Source of the DNA: SIG598 sp045605025
GTDB lineage: Bacteria; Bacillota; Clostridia; Oscillospirales; Acutalibacteraceae
Length of the DNA stretch: 64,000 bases
Assembly (NCBI GenBank): GCA_045605025.1
Contig: JAZUPE010000113.1
Span: 3,907 to 67,906, forward strand
Direction of reading: 5' to 3'
Positions 36,160 to 45,221 of this stretch are shown here, piece by piece. The notes under the pieces were generated by a model, which made no database searches, had not been told where the DNA came from, and was given only the letters and a program-made list of their open reading frames with translations. Position 1 is the stretch's first letter. Every line of letters begins with the position of its first letter. The position numbers and the translations under genes are program-made.

Positions 36160-36714
36160 ATGCAGAACAATAAGCCAAACAAAAACACGTCCGGCAAAAA
36201 AGATGACAGAGTACTGTACGCTGTTCTGGCGTGCATGATCATCATCATAGTTATTCTGGTAATCCTGCTGCTTCGCTCCTGTCCCGGCGGCGAAAAGCAC
36301 ATAATCACCGACTATGACCGTGACCCCAACGCGTCCATCGGACAGCTTGAGGGCAAGACTCCCGAGGAGATCCAGGCTGAGCTCAACCGCATTGTTGAGG
36401 AGGGAATGTTCAACGTTTCCATCAACGCCACCCCTGTGTTCCATAGCGGTTCGGAGGCGGGCAGCCTTAAGATCGAAAACATCCCCGCCAACCACTATAA
36501 TATGAAAGTGAAAATAACTCTGGATAAAACCGGAGAGACAATATATCAGAGCGGAATCATCGAGCCCAATCATCATATTGAGAATGCCCGCCTTGATGTG
36601 CCGCTGCCAAAGGGCAGCCATGCGGCAACCGCTATCTTCACGGCATACGAGCCCGAAACCAACTCGGTAATGGGCAATGCCGCAGTGAAGATCAACATAC
36701 TTGTAGAAAACTGA
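36160..36714 (+). CDS. Single-span membrane protein with Ig-like outer domain (anchor 2)
   Basis: The 184-aa paralogue of anchor 1 (34325) has a short basic cytoplasmic tail, one helix (about residues 21-43, LYAVLACMIIIIVILVILLL) and the same outer domain (PEEIQAELNRIVEEGMFNVSI, IENIPANHY, VKINILVEN). It lacks the Asp-rich repeats. It follows the small WxL-like gene, as anchor 1 follows the giant gene. The outer domain looks like a beta-sandwich (Ig-like) with alternating strands. The start has GGAGAGG in front. Confidence 0.8.
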   Translation: MQNNKPNKNTSGKKDDRVLYAVLACMIIIIVILVILLLRSCPGGEKHIITDYDRDPNASIGQLEGKTPEEIQAELNRIVEEGMFNVSINATPVFHSGSEAGSLKIENIPANHYNMKVKITLDKTGETIYQSGIIEPNHHIENARLDVPLPKGSHAATAIFTAYEPETNSVMGNAAVKINILVEN

Positions 36715-36768
36715 TTGTAATACAGGAGATTTTCGCAGACAGACTGCAATGAAAGGAGACACAAGGTC

Positions 36769-38763
36769 ATGAATGCATATATCAAAAGACTGCTTGTGCT
36801 GTTGATGTGCGTGACTTTGGTCATTAGCGCGCCCGTGTCCGCCATGGCGGCTCCCGTTGCAATGCCCGAACCCAGCGTGGGTGCGGGAGAGGACAGCGTT
36901 ATCAATTCCGACAGTGAGGCGGAGGCGTCCACCAATGTAGATATATTGATAACCGGCACACTTGAAATCACAGGACAGACCGAGGATTGTCTCATTGAAG
37001 AAGGCGATGATCTCGAGCTGCGTGTGGCGGTGAGCGGTGTCGGTCCGTTCAAGTACACATGGGAAGTCAGCACCGACGAGGGCAGCACATGGAAAACACC
37101 GGATGGTGCAACCGATTCCGATACCTATCAGATTACAAACGCAGCTGCTGACGTAGAAAACAGCGTTGTGCAGGAATACATCTACAAGGTTACGGTTGAG
37201 GATAAGTTTGGCAACACTGCTTCCACAGAGATCAACATCGCCGTGCAGGATTCCATCACATACCGCCGCATACTCGATGAGAGCGACAATGTGGCAGTGT
37301 CTGCATGGATGCTTACAACCACCGAACTGTACTGCAAACCCATTCAGCCAGGCAACAAGGCGTACGATGAACTCTATCGCCATCTGACACCCGGCTGTCT
37401 GCCCATAAATGCGGTTGACGTTGCTTTGTACAACGAAGCAACCGACAAGAATTTCTTCATTGGAGAGCAGCTGGTGGAATTCATTGTCGGTGATGAATAT
37501 GAGGGACAGACCCTCAAGGTTTTCCAGCTTGTCGATGGCGAAGTCGTGGAGTTTGACGGCCTTGTTCAGGATGGAGTCATTAAGATTACTGTAGATAAGC
37601 TCTCGCAGTTTATGGTGGAAGCGCCCTCCGATAAAGCCAAAATAATCACCGTGACCGCTGGCGAGGGAGGTTCTGCGTCGCCGAACGGCAAATTCACCGT
37701 TGTCGAAGGCAACGACCATCGAGTAGTATTCCTGCCCAATGAGGGGTACGTGATTGACGAGGTGCTCGTAGACGGCAGTCCGGTTGAAATCACAACCAAT
37801 TACTACGATTTTAAAGATGTTACGCAGGATCACACCGTCGAAGTGTCTTTCAAAAAGGCTGATGACATCAATAGAAGATATGCGGTGTCAGTTCATATCG
37901 AAGGCTACGGAACCACATCTCCGTCGGGCTACTTCTACGTGAGACATGGAGATTCTCTCACTGTCGAAATGAAGCCTGCGCGCGGTTATAAGGTTAAGAA
38001 AGTTAACCTGGGCTGGAGTACCGAATTTGCAGTTGTGGGCGATACACTTGTTATTCCATCGGTCGTCGAGAGTAATGTTATTGTTGTGTACTTTGAGAAG
38101 ATCAAAGAGGAACCTGTTGCGGTTACACGCACCATTACCGCAACCGCCGGTGAAGGCGGAAGCATCAGCCCGGAGGGAAAGAATTCAGTAAACTTCGGCG
38201 GAGATATGTATTTCCATATCATTCCAGATGAGGGATATGTCATCGATGAGGTGATTGTGGACGGCAAGGCTAATTCCGATGTGGACGGTTCATACCACTT
38301 TGTTACCGTGGTAGAGGATCACACCATACACGCCACATTTAAGAAAGGCGATGGCCCGGCTCAGAAAGTTTACACTGTTACCGCCAGCAGCAGCAAGAAC
38401 GGAAAGATCAGCCCTGAGGGGGAGCAGAGAATTCCCGAAGGAGCCAAGCAGACCTTCCACTTTATTCCGGACAGCGGCTACGCGGTCAAGGCAGTGTACG
38501 TCAATGACGAGTTGGTTGCCACAACCGGTCTTTCCTACACGATCAACAACATCAAGGCAGACACTACCATCCGCGTTGAGTTCGTCCGAATAGGAATAGT
38601 CGGCACCGGAGACATCACACCGGATGTGAACACCACTCTCTGGTGGGTTCTGATTGGAGTGGCCGGCGGCGTTGCCGTTCTGATGATAATCCTCATCATT
38701 CGCAGAAAGAATGACGACGATGAAGATGATGACCAGAACCCCAACGGATATCCGATGAACTGA
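36769..38763 (+). CDS. Membrane-anchored surface protein with InlB-type repeats
   Basis: The 664-aa protein has a signal peptide (1-28, ending AMA), a TNVDILITG stretch like that in the small 35461 protein, and a PKD/Ig-like domain (about 65-160). A middle domain follows, then four divergent InlB B-type repeats (about 285-615; units such as AGEGGSASPNGKFTV...GYVIDEVLVDG). It ends in a C-terminal membrane helix (about 625-645) and a charged tail with a run of Asp. Such repeats act as stalks. The helix plus basic residues (RRK) anchors it with the bulk outside. It lies 54 bp after anchor 2, AAAGGAG before the ATG. Confidence 0.84.
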   Translation: MNAYIKRLLVLLMCVTLVISAPVSAMAAPVAMPEPSVGAGEDSVINSDSEAEASTNVDILITGTLEITGQTEDCLIEEGDDLELRVAVSGVGPFKYTWEVSTDEGSTWKTPDGATDSDTYQITNAAADVENSVVQEYIYKVTVEDKFGNTASTEINIAVQDSITYRRILDESDNVAVSAWMLTTTELYCKPIQPGNKAYDELYRHLTPGCLPINAVDVALYNEATDKNFFIGEQLVEFIVGDEYEGQTLKVFQLVDGEVVEFDGLVQDGVIKITVDKLSQFMVEAPSDKAKIITVTAGEGGSASPNGKFTVVEGNDHRVVFLPNEGYVIDEVLVDGSPVEITTNYYDFKDVTQDHTVEVSFKKADDINRRYAVSVHIEGYGTTSPSGYFYVRHGDSLTVEMKPARGYKVKKVNLGWSTEFAVVGDTLVIPSVVESNVIVVYFEKIKEEPVAVTRTITATAGEGGSISPEGKNSVNFGGDMYFHIIPDEGYVIDEVIVDGKANSDVDGSYHFVTVVEDHTIHATFKKGDGPAQKVYTVTASSSKNGKISPEGEQRIPEGAKQTFHFIPDSGYAVKAVYVNDELVATTGLSYTINNIKADTTIRVEFVRIGIVGTGDITPDVNTTLWWVLIGVAGGVAVLMIILIIRRKNDDDEDDDQNPNGYPMN

Positions 38764-38891
38764 CAGGCACAAACTGTACCAAAAAATTCAGCAGAACCCT
38801 CGGCTGAATGTGCTATCGGCGCATTATTTAAGCAGGTTTTCGAATGTCGGTATTTTTGTTGATTGAGGAACGTTTATGAGCTGCAGTCCTG

Positions 38892-38921
38892 TTGACACAG
38901 CACGTGTGAAATAGTTATAAT
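38892..38921 (+). promoter_or_regulatory. Strong predicted promoter of the CWB2 surface protein
   Basis: TTGACA (38892-38897), 18 bp, TATAAT (38916-38921), both perfect consensus hexamers. The predicted start near 38928 lies inside the palindrome described next. A small hairpin GCCGCA/TGCGGC follows at about 38963-38977 in the leader, then TGGAGG before the ATG. Confidence 0.72.
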
Positions 38922-38935
38922 TACAAAGTTGTAAT
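38920..38935. promoter_or_regulatory. Operator-like palindrome overlapping the -10 and start site
   Basis: ATTACAA-AG-TTGTAAT is a perfect 7-bp inverted repeat with a 2-bp centre. It covers the end of the -10 and the predicted start, where a bound repressor would block transcription. The regulator is unknown. Confidence 0.5.
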
Positions 38936-38996
38936 ATAGTCCCGAACGAATGGGAACAAATTCGCCGCAATATGCGGCAAGATGGAGGTTTAGTAA

Positions 38997-41900
38997 ATGA
39001 GAAAGGTATCAAAAGCACTGGCACTGCTTATGGCACTGCTTATGATCGTGTCGGCAATGCCGATGGCGGTCTTTGCAGAGGCTGCCGGACCAACCCAGAA
39101 GGTTGTTTTCGATCTCGTTGTTGACGGAAACGACCAGAATGATCTCGACGTGGCTTATCCCGATGATATGGGAGAAGTCCCCGCAGGCAAGGATCTGTAC
39201 AACGGCGTTACCCCTGCAGGCATCAAGCTTGACTGGGACGCATGGCAGACCATTTTCCCCGATGACGACATGACATCCAATCAGGACATCAGCTTTTCCC
39301 TGCTTCGTGAGACTGCAAAGTCTGACGTTGTTTCCGAGGGCGATCTGGAAAGCGTCGGTTATGGCGATCCCGAAAAGATCTCCATCATCAGTGACGACAG
39401 AAAGGTCAAGGTCCTGAACGTCTACCCCATCCCCGAGTCCGAAGGTCTGCTCAGGCAGTGGCTCGAACTTGCCTATGAGGACGTTCCCGGCGGATACACA
39501 AAGCACTTTGAAATCAAAACCGTTCTGCTGGATGCCAAGGCTGCCCAGCACGCCGGCGTTGCCGCTCCCGAAAAGACCTTCAACGTCGATTATGCCGAGT
39601 TCATTGCAGAGGGCTACGATGTAATCTTCTTCGGTACCTCCGACGGTAACGGCGATCTTGCCAGCGTGGAAGACGATGGCGTAACCAAGAGAACCTTCTA
39701 CGATCTGTCCAAGGATGCCTATGACGCTGTTGATGCCTACATCCAGAACGGTCACGGCGTTCTGTTCGGTCACGATACCGTCTGCTCTGCCGACCATCTT
39801 GATGGCGATGGCAGTGACGGCGACGGCTTTGATTACTTCACCGAATTTGCCGATGAGCTTGACATCGTCTGCCTCGAGGGTGAAGCTCAGAAGGAAGTTT
39901 CCCAGAAGGGCAACGAGATTACCGACAAGATTAAGGTGGAAAACAGAGGTCTGCTGACCAGCTATCCCTTCACCATTGACGAAAACCTCACAGTCCCCAA
40001 GACTCACTCCCTGCTGCAGAAGGTTTCCGAAGAATCCACCGCCACCGTGTGGATGACACTGCAGGATTCTGCCGAGGACGATGACAGCATTTACCACCTC
40101 GGTAAGGAGTTCAGCGCCTATCTGCTGACCAATAAAAATGTTGCTATGATCCAGACCGGTCACAGCAGCCACGATGATAAGGTCAGCAGCGGTGCCCACA
40201 AGCAGGAGGGTCAGGTTATTGCCAACACCCTGTTCTACCTGATGCAGAAGAGCATCGGCGACTATTCCACCGATGGTAACTTCATCGACAAGGCAGATCC
40301 CGTTATTGATAAGAAGGCTTCCGCTTCCATCACCGATCTGAAACCCACCGATGGTTCTCAGCCCCAGTACTTCAAGGCAGACGTGGAAATCAGCGCTTCT
40401 GATCTTGGCACCGGCTACAAGTATTCTGTAGAAGCCAAGAGAGACGATAGAACTGTAGCTGAGTCCAATAAGCTCCAGCTTCTTGCCATTTCCAACCTCA
40501 AGGGCTATATGGTAGAGATCACCGATAGCGAAACACTGATCGGTGCTGCGAATATGGCAAAGGAGCGCGAGAACTCCGAAGATCCGACCAAGAGAGAAAT
40601 CATTGTTGATGTGGAATCCAACGGAGCTCCCACCAGCGAAGTCATCACCTTCAACACCGGTGATGTCAAGTCCGGCAAGGATGGTCTCAAGGTCGTTCCC
40701 GGCGATTCCTACTGGGTACACATCGTTCCTGTTGACAACGCAAATCGCTACGGTAACGAGATCGCTGTTGAGATCAATTTTGACGAGCTTTATCAGCCCA
40801 ACGTCGAAACTGAGATCGAGACCGTCATCCCCGAGGATGACAAGATTCCCGAGGACAGCCGTGTAGAGGTTGTCACCTCCACCGACGCCGAAGGCAACCC
40901 CGTTATTGATGAAGAAGGCAAACCTGTTACCGAAACCACCACCTACTACTATCCCGGCAACTATCTTGACAAGGACGGCAACGAGTTTGACGAGCGTCAG
41001 GAAGACACCGAGATCGAGTTCAAGACCACCACTTCCGTTGATGCAAAGGATCGCGAGGTCATCGGTACTCTCGTGATCACCGATAAGGAAGGAAACGTCA
41101 TCAAGACCATCGAGAATATCGAGGCTACTCCCTCTTACGGTTATCCCATCGAGAACGAGCTGAAGGTCAGCATCGACGAGATCTATCCCGAGGAGAAGTA
41201 CACCGAGGACGGCGAATTCACCGCTACCATCACTTGGAATGACAAGGCAACCGGCGAGGAAGTCGCTGAGGATGAGTGCAAGATCATCATCAAGCGTCCC
41301 GACTACAAGGTTGACATTACCTACAAGGTAGATGACGGCAACACCAAGGTTTCCGAAGTTACCGAGACCCAGTACGTCAAGCACGGCGACAAGGCTAAGG
41401 CTCCCGATGCTCCCAGCCGTGTATACGGCAGCGATTATCGCTACGACTTCAAGCAGTGGAATGACGGCAAGCAGAAGTACAACTTCCCCGCCGTTACCTC
41501 TGACAAGGTTATCAAGGCTTCCTACGATAAGGTAGTCCGCAATCCCGGTCACGATGACGACGATCGTCCCACCATCCCCGAGGAGCCTGTCAAGCCCGAC
41601 ACCGATGTTGAACTCATCCGTCTGGGCGGCAAGACCAGAATTGAAACCGCCATCGAGATCAGCAAGGAAGGCTGGGATAAGTCCAAGGTAGTTATCCTCG
41701 CCACCGCAAACCTGTTCCCCGATGCCATGGCCGGTGTTCCTCTGGCAAAGGCTGTTGACGCTCCCATCCTCCTCACCGTTAACGGCGAGTCCCTGGAGAA
41801 GGTCGTCAAGGACGAAATCGCACGTCTGAACCCCGAGAAGGTTTACATCCTCGGTCAGACCGCAGCTGTCAATGCTAACATCGAAAAAGAGCTGAAGGCT

Positions 41901-42530
41901 CTCTACGAAGTTGAGCGTGTCGGCGGCAAGGACCGTTTCGGCACCTCCGCTGAAATCGCTTACGAGCTCGAAGAAATCTACGGCGAGAAGGCAGACGCTG
42001 TCTACTTCGTCCGTTCCGACGAGTTCCCCGATGCTCTGTCTGTCAGCGCAGTTGCTGCCATCGAGCACAACCCCATCCTCTACATCGCTCCCAACGGACA
42101 GATGGACGTTGATGTTGCCGAGTACGCCAAGACCATCGGCACTGACGCCACCATCATCGGTGGTGAGGCCGCAGTCAACAGCGTTGGTGAAGCCAGCATC
42201 AAGGCTCTGTTCAAGAATGTAGACAGAATCTACGGTAAGGATCGTTACGCTACCTCTGTTGCCATCTGCACTGCCAAGGACGCTCTGTTCACCGGCGATG
42301 CTACCTCTCTGGCAACCGGCAAGAAGTTCCCCGATGCTCTCACCGGTGGTGCTTTCGCAGCCAAGAAGAACATCCCCGTTCTGCTGGTTAACGGCAACGT
42401 ATCCCCCGAACTGGTTAAGTATCTCTCCACCCGTCCCATCGCCACCCTGTATGTCTTCGGCGGCGAGGCTGCAGTTTCCACCAGAGTCGCTTATGAGGCT
42501 CTCGGTCACTGCAAGTACATCGGTGACTGA
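38997..42530 (+). CDS. CWB2-anchored secreted protein with amidotransferase-like N-terminal domain
   Basis: The 1177-aa protein has a signal peptide (1-27, ending VFA). An N-terminal alpha/beta domain of about 400 residues (KVLNVYPIPES, YDVIFFGTSDGN, AYIQNGHGVLFGHDT) resembles a glutamine-amidotransferase-like Rossmann fold (DUF5057/ThuA-like, unverified). Acidic beta-domains follow. Three CWB2 repeats close the protein (about 880-1177; LGGKTRIETA, VGGKDRFGTS, YGKDRYATS with FPDAL motifs). Three CWB2 units are the normal set that holds clostridial proteins to anionic wall polymers. Highly expressed codons and a consensus promoter suggest abundance. Possibly an S-layer-like component. Confidence 0.88.
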   Translation: MRKVSKALALLMALLMIVSAMPMAVFAEAAGPTQKVVFDLVVDGNDQNDLDVAYPDDMGEVPAGKDLYNGVTPAGIKLDWDAWQTIFPDDDMTSNQDISFSLLRETAKSDVVSEGDLESVGYGDPEKISIISDDRKVKVLNVYPIPESEGLLRQWLELAYEDVPGGYTKHFEIKTVLLDAKAAQHAGVAAPEKTFNVDYAEFIAEGYDVIFFGTSDGNGDLASVEDDGVTKRTFYDLSKDAYDAVDAYIQNGHGVLFGHDTVCSADHLDGDGSDGDGFDYFTEFADELDIVCLEGEAQKEVSQKGNEITDKIKVENRGLLTSYPFTIDENLTVPKTHSLLQKVSEESTATVWMTLQDSAEDDDSIYHLGKEFSAYLLTNKNVAMIQTGHSSHDDKVSSGAHKQEGQVIANTLFYLMQKSIGDYSTDGNFIDKADPVIDKKASASITDLKPTDGSQPQYFKADVEISASDLGTGYKYSVEAKRDDRTVAESNKLQLLAISNLKGYMVEITDSETLIGAANMAKERENSEDPTKREIIVDVESNGAPTSEVITFNTGDVKSGKDGLKVVPGDSYWVHIVPVDNANRYGNEIAVEINFDELYQPNVETEIETVIPEDDKIPEDSRVEVVTSTDAEGNPVIDEEGKPVTETTTYYYPGNYLDKDGNEFDERQEDTEIEFKTTTSVDAKDREVIGTLVITDKEGNVIKTIENIEATPSYGYPIENELKVSIDEIYPEEKYTEDGEFTATITWNDKATGEEVAEDECKIIIKRPDYKVDITYKVDDGNTKVSEVTETQYVKHGDKAKAPDAPSRVYGSDYRYDFKQWNDGKQKYNFPAVTSDKVIKASYDKVVRNPGHDDDDRPTIPEEPVKPDTDVELIRLGGKTRIETAIEISKEGWDKSKVVILATANLFPDAMAGVPLAKAVDAPILLTVNGESLEKVVKDEIARLNPEKVYILGQTAAVNANIEKELKALYEVERVGGKDRFGTSAEIAYELEEIYGEKADAVYFVRSDEFPDALSVSAVAAIEHNPILYIAPNGQMDVDVAEYAKTIGTDATIIGGEAAVNSVGEASIKALFKNVDRIYGKDRYATSVAICTAKDALFTGDATSLATGKKFPDALTGGAFAAKKNIPVLLVNGNVSPELVKYLSTRPIATLYVFGGEAAVSTRVAYEALGHCKYIGD

Positions 42531-42566
42531 TCTAAGGTGTACTGAACGGTAATTGATTAACAGACG

Positions 42567-42612
42567 CGCGGGCGTGAGGCTCCCTATGAGCTTCACGCCC
42601 GCGTTTTTTTTT
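42567..42612 (+). terminator. Strong terminator after the CWB2 surface protein
   Basis: CGCGGGCGTGA pairs with TCACGCCCGCG around a 15-base loop, followed by nine T. Confidence 0.92.
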
Positions 42613-42679
42613 GCGCAGTTGTACATTTTACCGCATAACAGCAAGCCAAAGAAGTGATACGGTTTGTGAAAAAGTGCCT

Positions 42680-42709
42680 TTGAAATCACCGGTGAAGAAA
42701 TATTATAAT
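42680..42709 (+). promoter_or_regulatory. Predicted promoter of the CarD-like gene
   Basis: TTGAAA, 18 bp, TATAAT. The leader contains a hairpin at 42720-42747 (AAGCGGA...TCCGCTT with an inner CAG/CTG) between promoter and ribosome site. Confidence 0.6.
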
Positions 42710-42790
42710 GTAACAGAACAAGCGGAGCAGTGCAGGCTGTTCCGCTTTCTGTGCATTGTTATGCAATCAAATGAATATGGAGGAAATACT

Positions 42791-43309
42791 ATGAGCGCCG
42801 AATTTGAAAAAGGCACCTATGTACGCTACGGAACATCCGGCGTATGCCTCATCGATGATATACGCCCGATGACCATGCCGGGAACTGGCACCGGCACAGA
42901 TTATTATGTGCTGCGTCCGGCGGTAAACGACAACTCGGTGATCTATGTGCCTGTAAATAATGAAAAAATAACTGCGGTAATGATTCCGGTGCTGAGCGTA
43001 GAGGAGGTCAGAAGCATAATCAGATCAACAGCGGAGAATTCTCTGCCATGGATCGAAGATCGCAAGTGCCGCGCGGAACAGCAGCGGGAAATTCTCAGAC
43101 GCTGTGACCGGCGCGAACTGCTCAGGTTGATAAGCTGCATATACCTGCGAAAGCGCGAGCTGGCAGAGTCGGGACGAAAACTTGCCGGCAGCGATGAAAA
43201 CGTGCTGCGTCAGGCGGAAAAGCTTGTGAACAACGAGCTGACATTTGTTCTTGGAATAGAGGAATCACAGGTCGGCGGGTATATCCGGTGCCTGCTGGAG
43301 GAAGAATAA
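42791..43309 (+). CDS. CarD/CdnL-family RNA polymerase-interacting regulator
   Basis: The 172-aa protein begins FEKGTYVRYGTSGVCLIDDI and continues YYVLRPAVNDNSVIYVPVNN, the CarD/TRCF RNA polymerase-interaction fold (residues 1-65). A helical C-terminal half follows (RRELLRLISCIYLRKRELA). CarD-like proteins bind the polymerase beta subunit and help open promoters. TGGAGG lies before the ATG; open frame upstream is not used. It is a single gene between two terminators. Confidence 0.87.
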   Translation: MSAEFEKGTYVRYGTSGVCLIDDIRPMTMPGTGTGTDYYVLRPAVNDNSVIYVPVNNEKITAVMIPVLSVEEVRSIIRSTAENSLPWIEDRKCRAEQQREILRRCDRRELLRLISCIYLRKRELAESGRKLAGSDENVLRQAEKLVNNELTFVLGIEESQVGGYIRCLLEEE

Positions 43310-43318
43310 GTAAAAACT

Positions 43319-43363
43319 GCCGCCCGTGCATCATGGAAATGCAACGGGCGGTCGGGTTTTTAT
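43319..43363 (+). terminator. Terminator after the CarD-like gene
   Basis: CCGCCCGT pairs with ACGGGCGG; TTTTTA follows. It lies between convergent genes. Confidence 0.82.
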
Positions 43364-43373
43364 CCGGCTTCCA

Positions 43374-44027
43374 TCAACTGTCGCAGTTGCAGGAGGCTTC
43401 ATAGTATTCACGGGCTTCGTCTGCCCAGCTGTCATCGACAGCCGAACCGCAGCGCACACTGCTGATGGCTTTGCTCATGGCTGCAAAGTTGACCTGTGTA
43501 CCCACGCTGTCGGCGCAATAGCGTACCGCTCGTCCGGCAGAGATGCCGAAGCTGTCCGCGGTGGCGACGGCGTCAATGTTTGCGCCGAGGAAAAGAAATT
43601 CCCAGCCGTCCTTCTTTTTGCTCTCGATAAGCTCCTTCACCTGCGGCTGACTGTAGGCGTGGCTGGCGTTTTCCATGCCGTCGGTGGTGATGATGAACAT
43701 GGTGCGGGCAGGCACGTCCTCCGGACGGGCGTATCTGTGAACAAGGGAAATGTGCTTAATCGCGCCGCCGACCGCGTCCAGCAGGGCGGTGCAGCCGGCG
43801 GGGCAGTAATCCTCTGCGGTCAGCGCGCGGATACTGTCCAGCGGCACTCGGTCGTGAAGCACAGTGCTTTCGTCGCTGAAAAGTACGGTGCTGACCAGCA
43901 CGGCACCCTCCTGCTGCCGCTGCTTGTCGATCATTGAGTTGAAGCCGCCGATGGTGTCAGCCTCGAGACCGTGCATGGAGCCGCTGCGGTCAAGGATAAA
44001 TACCAATTCTGTGATGTTGTTCTTCAT
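43374..44027 (-). CDS. Von Willebrand factor A domain protein
   Basis: The 217-aa single-domain cytoplasmic protein has the MIDAS metal site DRSGSM near the start, then SDESTVLHDR and FIITTDGMENAS. Such stand-alone VWA proteins are often stress-related or phage-type, binding metal and partners. The ATG at 44027 is preferred (GGAGG nine bases upstream); another at 44033 is too close to the ribosome site. A terminator lies between it and the macro-domain gene, so it has separate transcription. Confidence 0.87.
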   Translation of the reverse strand: MKNNITELVFILDRSGSMHGLEADTIGGFNSMIDKQRQQEGAVLVSTVLFSDESTVLHDRVPLDSIRALTAEDYCPAGCTALLDAVGGAIKHISLVHRYARPEDVPARTMFIITTDGMENASHAYSQPQVKELIESKKKDGWEFLFLGANIDAVATADSFGISAGRAVRYCADSVGTQVNFAAMSKAISSVRCGSAVDDSWADEAREYYEASCNCDS

Positions 44028-44040
44028 AGTCATGTTCCTC

Positions 44041-44096
44041 CCGAAAAAATAATGTGGCTATGTGTCTTCTTCGACTTACAGCCACATTATATTCGG
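44041..44096 (-). terminator. Terminator after the macro-domain gene
   Basis: AATGTGGCT and AGCCACATT with CCGAA/TTCGG ends pair around a 20-base loop. Read leftward it ends in a T-run. Confidence 0.8.
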
Positions 44097-44132
44097 AATC
44101 GGAAAGCAAATGGTCGCCTGCGAAGCGACATA

Positions 44133-45191
44133 TTATCCTGCCAGCAGAGGCTGGTCAAAGGCAAACAGCGCCTCGTTGATTCGCATGATGTCGTATTCAC
44201 CGCGGCGAATAAAGTATTCAACAATCACGTCGAACTTGCTGCTGTGGGAGAGGGCGTATCCCGCGCGGCGCAGGAGGTCGGCAGTCTGCGCCAGGTCAAG
44301 CTCCAGAGCTATGGCAAAGGCGATGGCTGTGGGCTTGGAGGGGCGGTAGTGCGCGTCGGAGCGGATCTTGGAAAACAGCTTGCGGTCGATGTTTGCACGC
44401 TTGTAGCACTGGGCGTCGCTCATGCCGCTCCGGTCAATCAGCCGCAGCAGAGTAACGGAAAAGCCCTCGTCCAGATTGCTCAGCAGTGTACCCAGATCGG
44501 CATCTTCGTCGAAAGATTCGCCGTAATACTCCTCCGGTTCGCAGGAAAGGCAGGCATCACCCATGCTGCCGGCAAAGGAATCGGAAAATTCCGCACCGTT
44601 AACGGACATATCAAAAGACGCGCCGGCCAGAGTATCCTCCCGTCGTGAGAACAGCCGCTCATGGCGGCGGGCGTAGTTGTCGTCAATATATTCGGCGATA
44701 TCCTCGTACAGAGCGCGGCTGAGCAGTGTCGAATCGTGGTCAAAGATGACCATATACACGGTCATATCCTCAGGAGCGCACTCGCGGATTGTGTCCATCG
44801 CCATCTGCAGTGCCTTGTCTCTGGGATAACCGTATACCCCCGCGGAAATCAGCGGGAAAGCCACGGTGGAACAGCAGAACATCTCCGCAAGCTCAAGACT
44901 TCGGCGGTAGCAGGAGGCAAGCAGTTCCGGCTCGCCCTGATTGCCGCCGTGCCACACGGGACCGACGGTATGTATCACATATTTTGCGGGCAGGCGGTAA
45001 CCCTTGGTGATGCGTGCCTCGCCGGTGGGGCAGCCGCCAAGCGTGCGGCATTCGGCGAGCAGTTCCGGTCCCGCGGCGCGGTGAATGGCACCGTCTACTC
45101 CGCCGCCGCCCAGCAGGGAGGAGTTGGCGGCGTTGACAATGGCGTCCGCCTGCACGCGGGTGATGTCGTCGCGGATTAAGATAACAGGCAT
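44133..45191 (-). CDS. Macro-domain protein with a C-terminal helical (HTH-like) domain
   Basis: The 352-aa protein has an N-terminal macro domain (1-170; DAIVNAANSSLLGGGGVDGAIHRAAGPELL, TVGPVWHGG, PLISAGVYGYP) with all ADP-ribose-binding loops. An acidic linker follows, then a helical domain (about 235-345; RSGMSDAQCYKRANIDRKLFSKIRSD, AIALELDLAQTADLLRRAGY) that looks like a DNA-binding helix-turn-helix. Macro domains remove or read ADP-ribose. GGAGG precedes the ATG. The fusion is known in Clostridia but its role is unknown. Confidence 0.88.
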   Translation of the reverse strand: MPVILIRDDITRVQADAIVNAANSSLLGGGGVDGAIHRAAGPELLAECRTLGGCPTGEARITKGYRLPAKYVIHTVGPVWHGGNQGEPELLASCYRRSLELAEMFCCSTVAFPLISAGVYGYPRDKALQMAMDTIRECAPEDMTVYMVIFDHDSTLLSRALYEDIAEYIDDNYARRHERLFSRREDTLAGASFDMSVNGAEFSDSFAGSMGDACLSCEPEEYYGESFDEDADLGTLLSNLDEGFSVTLLRLIDRSGMSDAQCYKRANIDRKLFSKIRSDAHYRPSKPTAIAFAIALELDLAQTADLLRRAGYALSHSSKFDVIVEYFIRRGEYDIMRINEALFAFDQPLLAG

Positions 45192-45221
45192 GTTTGTTTC
45201 CTCCGTTGTGTGGTCAGCGCT

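Noticed and set aside
39009..42689. A 1226-codon open frame on the minus strand, antisense to the CWB2 surface protein
   Set aside because: Codon bias of the highly expressed plus-strand gene keeps the antisense frame open; no ribosome site or domain is present and it crosses a strong terminator.
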